Shown: in pieces, positions 57,945 through 64,000 of the stretch
How the letters are laid out: each line of letters starts with the position of its first letter
Numbering within the stretch: the stretch's first letter is position 1
From: Helicobacter sp. 11S02596-1
GTDB taxonomy: Bacteria > Campylobacterota > Campylobacteria > Campylobacterales > Helicobacteraceae
Direction: 5' to 3'
DNA: 64,000 nt
NCBI RefSeq assembly: GCF_002272825.1
Contig: NZ_MLAM01000006.1
Coordinates: 1 to 64,000 of the forward strand
Notes under the pieces: model-generated
Told to the model about the DNA's origin: nothing
Databases searched by the model: none
The model's input: the letters and a program-made list of their open reading frames with translations, nothing else
Made by a program: the position numbers and the translations under genes

Positions 57945-58708
57945 GTGTGCAAAACCAACAACAGGAGCAACAAGAACAACAAGGAAGAACCATCACGATC
58001 AGGGTTTTAAAATTCGACCCCCAAAGTGCGGTTTCCAAGCCACATTTTAGGGAATACCAGCTCCAAGAAGCCCATTCGATGACGATTTTTATCGCATTGA
58101 ATATGATAAGAGAAAGCCAAGATCCTGATTTGAGTTTTGATTTTGTCTGCCGTGCAGGGATTTGTGGGAGCTGTGCGATGATGATCAACGGCCGCCCAAG
58201 ACTGGCTTGCAAAACCCTTACAAAAAGCTTCCCAGAGGGTGTTATCACATTAATGCCACTGCCCGCTTTCAAACTCATCAAAGATTTGAGTGTCAATACG
58301 GGCGAATGGTTTGCTGGGATGACCAAACGGGTGGAGAGCTGGATACACACCAATGAAACGATTGATATTACAAAACCGGAAGAAAAGGTCGATCCTGATG
58401 TCGCTCAAGAGGTTTTTGAGCTTGAGCGTTGCATTGAATGCGGGTGTTGCATTGCTAGCTGTGCGACAAAACTAATGCGAGAAGATTTTATCGGTGCAGC
58501 AGGGATGAATCGTGCGGTTCGATTTATGATTGATCCGCACGACAAAAGAAGCGATGATGATTTTTACGAACTCATCGGCAATGATGATGGGGTGTTTGGG
58601 TGTATGAGCTTGATTGCTTGCCACGACACTTGCCCCAAAGAACTCCCTTTGCAGACTAAAATCGCTTATTTGAGGCGAAAAATGCTAACAGCAGGGTGCA
58701 AAAAATAA
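57941..58708 (+). CDS. frdB: Fumarate reductase iron-sulfur subunit
   Basis: A 255-residue subunit with a [2Fe-2S] site ([21 protein letters not shown] region) and a C-terminal bacterial ferredoxin-like site ([11 protein letters not shown] plus the [15 protein letters not shown] cysteines) for [4Fe-4S] and [3Fe-4S]. The N-terminus is Gln-rich. It links FrdC hemes to FrdA flavin. A terminator hairpin follows. Confidence 0.97.
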   Translation: MSVQNQQQEQQEQQGRTITIRVLKFDPQSAVSKPHFREYQLQEAHSMTIFIALNMIRESQDPDLSFDFVCRAGICGSCAMMINGRPRLACKTLTKSFPEGVITLMPLPAFKLIKDLSVNTGEWFAGMTKRVESWIHTNETIDITKPEEKVDPDVAQEVFELERCIECGCCIASCATKLMREDFIGAAGMNRAVRFMIDPHDKRSDDDFYELIGNDDGVFGCMSLIACHDTCPKELPLQTKIAYLRRKMLTAGCKK

Positions 58709-58775
58709 TATAAAATCCCAAAAAATAGGCTTGGTTTTTCCGCATTTTTTCGGGATTTTCTAAAATAATTTTTAT

Positions 58776-58802
58776 AAACCTGTTTAATTTTAAAACAGGT
58801 TT
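58776..58802 (+). terminator. Terminator of the frd operon
   Basis: AAACCTGTTT/AAACAGGTTT is a 10-bp stem followed by GTTTTG, 68 nt after the frdB stop. Confidence 0.65.
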
Positions 58803-58909
58803 GTTTTGCTTAAAATAACCGCCCAAAAACAATGCAACCAGCCTGTTGTGGTTAATTAAAAAGCCATCAGATAGAGTTGATATTTTATAGGCAGGATTAT
58901 AGGTAAGGA

Positions 58910-60457
58910 ATGCTGACAGAAACCAATATCGCTGTGATTCTTTTTGGACTATTTTTTGTGTTGAGTGGGTGTTCATCCATCATCGCTTCTACAAAAAACA
59001 TCCCAAAAGAAAAACTCCCCCAGTCTGTAGAGATACAAGATTTTGACGCCTTAGATACTGAAATCGGCAAAGTTTATGCCAAAGAGCTAGAGGGTTTGCC
59101 GCAAAAAAGTGGTGCAATGCTTATCAAAGATGGTTCTTATGCCCTCTTGCACCGCGCTAGCCTAGCAAGAATGGCACAAAAAAGTATCCAAATCCAGACA
59201 TATATTTATAAAAACGACATTGCCTCACGGGTGCTAATGCACGAGCTGTGGGAGGCTGCGAATCGGGGGGTGAAAATCCAAATCTTAGTTGATGATAATG
59301 GATTGGATTCTGATTTCTCTGATGTCATCGCCCTAGATAATCACCCTAATATCGATGTGAAAATCTTCAACCCCTACAAAAATAGAATCCATCTTTTTCG
59401 ATATTTTGAAATGATTTATGATTTTAGCCGTATCAATCGGCGTATGCACAACAAGATTTTTCTCGTTGATGATGTGGCACTCATTATCGGTGGTAGGAAC
59501 ATCGCAGATAATTATTTTGATAATAATCTCAATGTAAATTTTTCTGATACCGATGTTTTTTTCTTAGGCAAGATTGCCAAAGAAGCCAGAGAAAGTTTTG
59601 AAAAATATTGGAATTTTCATCGTTCCATCCCTGTTTCTTTACTCCCCTCAAAATCCAAGATGAAAAAATACCTCAAAAATTACCCCAAAATCATCGCTAA
59701 GATTGAGGGAAGCCCGCAAGATTGGGAAATCTACAAGCAAGCGATTGAGGGTTTTATTTCTGATTACAAAAACAAGCGCAATATGGTTTATTGGGGGGAA
59801 GCCAAATTGATTGCCGATCTTCCTGAAAAAATAGAAGATCATTTAGCCAGCCCTTTAACACAGGCTTTGAAGAAAATTTGGGAAAAAACAACGGAGTCCA
59901 TTGACATATCTTCGGCGTATTTTGTTCCGGGCAAAAAAGGGATGGAACATCTCCAAAATGCCATCAATAGGGGGATTGATATTAGCATTTTGACCAATTC
60001 TTTGTCCTCAACCGATGCACTAGTCGTTTATGCTGCGTGGGAGAGGTATCGTGATGATTTGGTAAAAATGGGGGCAAATGTGTATGAATATCGGCGCAAT
60101 GCCGGCAAGGTCAAGATCCGTGGGAAACTAAGCTCTGGGGCGTCATTGCACAGCAAAACCATCGTATTTGATGAGGAGATTACCTGGGTAGGAAGCTTCA
60201 ACCTTGACCCCCGTTCTGAATCCATCAACACCGAAGTTGTGGCTGTATTTGGGAATAAGGAGTTCGCCAAAGAAACCAAAAAATTAATGCAAATTGATAT
60301 GCAAAATTCTTGGCATTTGGTGCTAAAAAATCATAAGGTCGTTTGGGAGGGTATCGAAGATGGTGAGTTATTTTATAAAAAACACTCCCCTGATACGACG
60401 CTGTTTGTGAGGATGATTAATTTTCTCTCCAAGATATTTCCTGAAAGCCAGATATAA
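58910..60457 (+). CDS. Phospholipase D-like cardiolipin synthase-type lipoprotein
   Basis: A 515-residue protein with a lipobox-like start (FFVLSGCSS) and two HKD motifs: MHNKIFLVDDVALIIGGRN and LHSKTIVFDEEITWVGSFN. That is the ClsC/YmdC-like branch of the PLD family. It corresponds in place to HP0190 beside the frd genes. Probable role in cardiolipin synthesis or phospholipid exchange at the envelope; substrate not determined. Confidence 0.85.
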   Translation: MLTETNIAVILFGLFFVLSGCSSIIASTKNIPKEKLPQSVEIQDFDALDTEIGKVYAKELEGLPQKSGAMLIKDGSYALLHRASLARMAQKSIQIQTYIYKNDIASRVLMHELWEAANRGVKIQILVDDNGLDSDFSDVIALDNHPNIDVKIFNPYKNRIHLFRYFEMIYDFSRINRRMHNKIFLVDDVALIIGGRNIADNYFDNNLNVNFSDTDVFFLGKIAKEARESFEKYWNFHRSIPVSLLPSKSKMKKYLKNYPKIIAKIEGSPQDWEIYKQAIEGFISDYKNKRNMVYWGEAKLIADLPEKIEDHLASPLTQALKKIWEKTTESIDISSAYFVPGKKGMEHLQNAINRGIDISILTNSLSSTDALVVYAAWERYRDDLVKMGANVYEYRRNAGKVKIRGKLSSGASLHSKTIVFDEEITWVGSFNLDPRSESINTEVVAVFGNKEFAKETKKLMQIDMQNSWHLVLKNHKVVWEGIEDGELFYKKHSPDTTLFVRMINFLSKIFPESQI

Positions 60458-60466
60458 CCCGCCTGC

Positions 60467-61411
60467 TTAAGAGGATTTGATTTTTTTATCGATGAGATAG
60501 TTTTCAAACGCCTCATCATCTAAAACCTTATCAAATTCATCCTTGAATCGATTTTTATTATCCATTTTGAAATCTTTCACCGCATTCAAGAAATTTTTAA
60601 AATTTTTATTTTTATTGCTGAGTTCATTCATCACCGAATAATCTGGCAACTCCCGAAAACGCGCCCTTGCAATGATCTCACTCTCATAAATATTTTCTGC
60701 ATTCAAGAGAATCAACCCGATGCCAAAAGAGTTGTTTGCCTTTTTGATAAGCTCTAAAAGCTCATTTTCTTTATCCATCTTTAATGCCACCAAATAGCCT
60801 TCATTTGCCCAGCTCGAATTACTCAAAGCTTGAAAATAATATTCTCTAAAATTAGAAACCTTTAATTCAATTTTGATCTCAAATGAATACAGCTTGATGG
60901 ATAATTTATCAAATTTACCCATAAACTCTTGAATTTCATTCTCATAATTTGCATATTCAAAATTCACCGCCACGACATCGGGATACAGCCATTTATCCGT
61001 TCCTTTTTGGGACTTTTGGCTACTTTCGTGATAGATGGTCTTGGCATAGCAGTCAAACACCTCCCCATCAAGAAACTTCACCAACAGCGGGTGCAAATCC
61101 CGCTCATAAAATTTATCGAGAGATTTCTTTTTTTCACTCTCCTCTGGGATTTTTTGGGTTTGATTTTGTGATTTTGCTATGCTCCCTTTGAGCTGGATAA
61201 GCATTTTGGGCTTTCTTTGAACGACTTCAAAGCACGAATTTTGGGCATTGTGTTTTAAATCAGTATAGATGGCAGCTCCAAAGCTAAGCCAAGGTGTTTT
61301 GCCATTAAAAGGGAGCTGACTTGCAAGCCCCATCTCCTTGGCAATAAAATAGATTTCGTTGGGATTGAGCGGGATTTGCTTTGCCTCCAAGATTTTTTTA
61401 GTTACTTCCAA
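60467..61411 (-). CDS. HrgA-like protein: HARE-HTH plus PD-(D/E)XK nuclease fold
   Basis: A 314-residue protein. Residues 1-50 (TKKILEAKQIPLNPNEIYFIAKEMGL...TPWLSFGAAIYTDLK) match the HARE-HTH winged helix that links to modified-DNA systems. The central part has WLYPDVVAV and then LYSFEIKIELKVS, the Asp...Glu-x-Lys arrangement of PD-(D/E)XK nucleases. I recognise it as related to Helicobacter HrgA, a strain-variable gene at restriction-modification loci. No methyltransferase gene is adjacent here, so it may act alone on modified or foreign DNA. Confidence 0.7.
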   Translation of the reverse strand: MEVTKKILEAKQIPLNPNEIYFIAKEMGLASQLPFNGKTPWLSFGAAIYTDLKHNAQNSCFEVVQRKPKMLIQLKGSIAKSQNQTQKIPEESEKKKSLDKFYERDLHPLLVKFLDGEVFDCYAKTIYHESSQKSQKGTDKWLYPDVVAVNFEYANYENEIQEFMGKFDKLSIKLYSFEIKIELKVSNFREYYFQALSNSSWANEGYLVALKMDKENELLELIKKANNSFGIGLILLNAENIYESEIIARARFRELPDYSVMNELSNKNKNFKNFLNAVKDFKMDNKNRFKDEFDKVLDDEAFENYLIDKKIKSS

Positions 61412-61436
61412 AACGGGTTTTCATAAAAAACCTCCT

Positions 61437-62435
61437 TTATTTCGATACAAACACCGCTAAATCGATGATACGATTGGAATACCCCCATTCATTGTCATAC
61501 CACGCCATAATTTTTGCCATCTTCCCAAGACTAAAGGTCAGATCCTTTGCGATGATACTGCTTCGTGGATCGCCCAAAAAATCGGTGCTTACGCCGAATT
61601 TTTCATCGATACCCAAAATGCCTTTGAGACCAGAAGTAGCGGCAACTTCAAGGGCTTCGTTGATAGCTTGCGTAGAGACATTTTGGCTAAGTTGCAAGCT
61701 CAAATCAACCATCGAAACATCGATAACTGGCACACGCAAGCTATGCCCTTGGAGCTTGCCTAATAGATGGGGCAAGACCCTACTGACGGATTTGGCTGCT
61801 CCTGTTGTGGTGGGGATGATATTTTGCGCAGCAGCTCGTGATCGCCTCTTGTCGGTCTTATGGGCAGAATCCAGCAGGCTTTGGTCATTGGTATAGCTGT
61901 GAATCGTTGTCAAAATGCCTGATTCTATGCCAAAATTTTTATCGATCACATCGCAGATAGGGGCGAGGCAATTGGTCGTGCAAGATGCGTTGGATACGAT
62001 ATTTTGCCCCCTATATTGGTGTTCATTGACACCCAAAACAAATGTCGGGGTTTCCTCATCATTGCTTGGTGCGGAGATGATGACTTTTTTGATACCTTTT
62101 TGGATATGGTGAGCGACTTCTTTTTGGGTGAGAAATTTCCCTGAAGACTCGATAACCACATCCGCCCCACAGCGTGAAAAATCAAGCTCGGCTGGCTGGA
62201 GACAAGAAAATGTCTTGACCTTTTTGCCATCGATAAAAAGCTCCCCATCTTCATAAGCGATAGGCTTTGGGAAACGCCGATGGGTGCTGTCGTGCTCAAG
62301 CAAATAGGCGAGTATCTCCCAATCGCTTGTGTCATTGATACCTACAAGCTCTACATCATCACGACTAGCAATCACCCGTGCAATACTCCGTCCGAGTCTT
62401 CCAAAACCATTGATGGCGATTTTTAATGTTGGCAT
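61437..62435 (-). CDS. gap: Glyceraldehyde-3-phosphate dehydrogenase
   Basis: A 332-residue protein: NGFGRLGRS, catalytic Cys152 in SNASCTTNC, His179, and the C-terminal YDNEWGYSNR. Phosphorylating glycolytic/gluconeogenic GAPDH using NAD (acidic residue after the second strand in GINDTSD). Divergent from the BAX-inhibitor-like gene, as in HP0921/HP0920. Confidence 0.95.
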   Translation of the reverse strand: MPTLKIAINGFGRLGRSIARVIASRDDVELVGINDTSDWEILAYLLEHDSTHRRFPKPIAYEDGELFIDGKKVKTFSCLQPAELDFSRCGADVVIESSGKFLTQKEVAHHIQKGIKKVIISAPSNDEETPTFVLGVNEHQYRGQNIVSNASCTTNCLAPICDVIDKNFGIESGILTTIHSYTNDQSLLDSAHKTDKRRSRAAAQNIIPTTTGAAKSVSRVLPHLLGKLQGHSLRVPVIDVSMVDLSLQLSQNVSTQAINEALEVAATSGLKGILGIDEKFGVSTDFLGDPRSSIIAKDLTFSLGKMAKIMAWYDNEWGYSNRIIDLAVFVSK

Positions 62436-62580
62436 AGCTCATCCTTGTCTTTTGAGAGATTATGAAAATCATCGTGTTATTTTATCTCAAAGGTTGGATA
62501 AAAAGCCACCGATTGGATTTACAATTTCTTGACACAAAAAGTGTATAGTTTCCCTCTAAAATCTTTAAAAAGGGGTTGAG

Positions 62581-63276
62581 ATGGGATTATATGATAGAAA
62601 TTATATAAACGAAAAAGCCCAAAGTTATGGGAGTGCATTGAGCGAAACCGCATTGGTGAATTTTGTAAAAACAACTTACAAATTTTTTGCCGGCAGTTTG
62701 TTGCTCGCAGCCATTGGGGCATTGATAGGTTTTCAGTATTTTGAAGCGGTTGTTGCGTATCGCTGGGTGTTTTTCATCGCTGAGATCGTTGCATTTTTTG
62801 GGCTGATGTTTTCAAAAAGCAAGCCCGGCTTAAATGTTGCGATGTTGTTTATTTTTGCTTCATTATCTGGGGTTACGCTCGTTCCTTTGCTGGGATTTGT
62901 GATAGCAAAATCTGGTGTCGGGGCGATCTGGCAGGCACTCGGGATGACAACGATTATTTTTGGGATTATGAGTATTTTTGCCCTCAAAACCAAATCCGAT
63001 TTGGCAAATATGGGGAAAATGCTTTTTATCGCCTTGATTGTGGTTGTGGTTTGTTCGTTGGTAAATATCTTTTTGGGTTCTCCTATCTTCCAAGCCGTGA
63101 TTGCCGGAGGCTGTGCGATATTATTTAGTCTCTATGTGGCTTATGATACGCAAAATATGGTTCGTGGATTATACGACAGCCCGGTTGATGCAGCCGTTGG
63201 CTTGTATTTGGATTTTTTAAACATCTTTATCTCTATATTGCAACTCATCGGTCTTTTTGGTGGCAAAGACGAATAA
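62581..63276 (+). CDS. BAX inhibitor-1 (UPF0005/YccA) family membrane protein
   Basis: A 231-residue protein with seven membrane segments; GLMFSKSKPGLN and the last part CAILFSLYVAYDTQNMVRGLYDSPVDAAVGLYLDFLNIFISILQLIG are the family's C-terminal signature with the pH-sensing acidic pair. Likely calcium-leak-type or protease-regulating membrane protein. Preceded by AAAAAGGGG. Confidence 0.9.
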   Translation: MGLYDRNYINEKAQSYGSALSETALVNFVKTTYKFFAGSLLLAAIGALIGFQYFEAVVAYRWVFFIAEIVAFFGLMFSKSKPGLNVAMLFIFASLSGVTLVPLLGFVIAKSGVGAIWQALGMTTIIFGIMSIFALKTKSDLANMGKMLFIALIVVVVCSLVNIFLGSPIFQAVIAGGCAILFSLYVAYDTQNMVRGLYDSPVDAAVGLYLDFLNIFISILQLIGLFGGKDE

Positions 63277-63679
63277 CATTCCTAGCGTCCAAAGGATTTT
63301 GGACGCTAATCTCAATCGCCTCAAAGAGGGTATCCGTGTCATTGAGGATACCGCCAGATATCTTCAAAATGACAAAGACATCGCTTCTAGGCTCAAAGAC
63401 TTGAGGCACAAAGCGATTTTAAATCACAGCATTTCTCTTCTGGATAGTCGCAATACAATCACCGATGTCCTCAAAAAAACTACTTTATCAGAAACCCAAC
63501 GCAATGGTATCCATCAAATCGTGTGTGCGAATTTCAAACGAGCGCAAGAAAGCGCAAGAGTATTGGAAGAATACCTCAAGTGGGAAGATTTGAAACTTTT
63601 TGGGGAGAGTGAAAACTTCAAGCATATCCGCTATGAACTTTATAGCATTGAAAAAGAATTTGTATTAAAATATTTTTAG
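63257..63679 (+). CDS. ThiD2-like standalone domain
   Basis: A 140-residue frame starting TTG 63257 or GTG 63260, overlapping the previous gene by about 20 nt. RILDANLNRLKEGIRVIEDTARYLQNDKDIASRLKDLRH and the later CANFKRAQESARVLEEYLK match the small domain often fused in front of thiamine-phosphate synthase (ThiD2 family, linked to HMP-phosphate kinase activity). Here it is free-standing. Probable thiamine metabolism role. Confidence 0.72.
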   Translation: MVAKTNNIPSVQRILDANLNRLKEGIRVIEDTARYLQNDKDIASRLKDLRHKAILNHSISLLDSRNTITDVLKKTTLSETQRNGIHQIVCANFKRAQESARVLEEYLKWEDLKLFGESENFKHIRYELYSIEKEFVLKYF

Positions 63680-63715
63680 GATTTTTGCTAAATTTGTAAG
63701 ATAAAATGTGCATAT

Positions 63716-63739
63716 AAGGTGGGCTTGAAGCCCCGCCTT
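63716..63739. terminator. Bidirectional terminator
   Basis: AAGGTGGGCT and AGCCCCGCCTT form a GC-rich stem with a TGA loop and one mismatch, with A/T-rich flanks, between two convergent genes. Confidence 0.65.
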
Positions 63740-63744
63740 AAAAG

Positions 63745-63969
63745 TTATTGATTATTTTTACGATATTCCATAATCATCGCATATACTTCATCTTTGAGTT
63801 TGAGTTTCATTTTTTTCATCTGCTCAATCTCCAAATCCGTAGCTGGTTCGATACCCTTTTCAGCATTGATGATTTTTTGATCAAGCTCATTGTGTTCTGC
63901 AAAGATTTTTTCAAAATGCGCATTTTTGATTTTCAGCTGTGAAATTTCCTCTCGATACTCGTGAAACAT
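63745..63969 (-). CDS. YdcH family (DUF465) small protein
   Basis: A 74-residue helical-hairpin protein: MFHEYREEISQLKIKNAHFEKIFAEHNELDQKIINAEKG...EIEQMKKMKLKLKDEVYAMIMEYR, matching the DUF465 pattern of a two-helix coiled coil with KLKDE. Function unknown. Convergent with the ThiD2-like gene. Confidence 0.85.
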   Translation of the reverse strand: MFHEYREEISQLKIKNAHFEKIFAEHNELDQKIINAEKGIEPATDLEIEQMKKMKLKLKDEVYAMIMEYRKNNQ

Positions 63970-64000
63970 TGCAAACTCCTCATTATTTTGTATTGGGTTT

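Noticed and set aside
62529-62562. TTGACA promoter before the BAX-inhibitor-like gene
   Set aside because: Spacing to the candidate -10 boxes is 9 or 22 nt, neither convincing, so it was not listed as a feature.
63716-63739. Riboswitch before the YdcH-like gene
   Set aside because: It lies between convergent genes, downstream of both, so a bidirectional terminator is the natural reading; no TPP-riboswitch motifs are seen.

Overview
The window looks like the chromosome of a non-pylori Helicobacter (Campylobacterota). Core gene blocks follow Helicobacter pylori order as I remember it: coaBC-pseB-ompP1 (HP0841-0839), mfd-ccmA-csd1-csd2-folC-lptE-leuS-secF-secD-yajC-nhaA-addA (HP1541-1553), frdB-frdA-frdC-tpiA-fabI-lpxD (HP0191-0196, preceded by the HP0190 phospholipase D-like gene) and the BAX-inhibitor/gap pair (HP0920-0921). 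The blocks are joined differently here. A pst phosphate system with its own two-component pair and a GGDEF diguanylate cyclase argue against H. pylori itself. No tRNA or rRNA gene was found.

Layout. About 1-10.8 kb is accessory: the 3' part of a giant multi-nuclease (polyvalent/polymorphic toxin-type) gene, then two more copies of its C-terminal tip as orphan cassettes. The cassettes are interleaved with candidate immunity or antidote genes (HTH-ImmA/IrrE plus DUF4411; membrane protein plus ImmA; a two-part protein split at an A7 tract), and the island ends with hicAB. About 10.8-15.8 kb is poorly coding. It holds two orphan membrane proteins, an outer-membrane protein whose promoter spacer is a 14-G tract, a candidate type I toxin-antitoxin locus with a 25-residue hydrophobic peptide, and a decayed gene. 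15.8-22 kb carries cofactor, glycan and outer-membrane genes. 22.4-28.2 kb is pstCAB, a convergent sensor/regulator pair and pstS, with two Pho-box-like operators. 29-49 kb is one long minus-strand run (DNA repair, cell shape, folate, c-di-GMP, LPS transport, leuS, Sec, Na+/H+ antiport, AddA). 49-64 kb holds alanine dehydrogenase, lipid A and fatty acid genes, fumarate reductase, GAPDH and small conserved genes.

The least expected signal is an interspersed, multi-hairpin repeat family in the gaps at 15.2-15.8, 20.6-21.1, 22.0-22.4 and 28.2-29.1 kb. Linkers and loops are conserved (TGAAGACC, GCAG, CCTAAAGTAACCATCTCA), while the stems change sequence between copies and stay complementary. That is the pattern expected when structure, not sequence, is kept.

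How the parts work together: the Pst operon and PstS would import phosphate under the adjacent regulator. CcmA, Csd1 and Csd2 shape the helical cell. SecDF-YajC and LptE serve envelope biogenesis. FrdCAB is the anaerobic respiratory fumarate reductase. The toxin cassette array with distinct partner genes resembles a reservoir for swapping toxin tips by homologous recombination. Family assignments are from memory of motifs; no database search was run.
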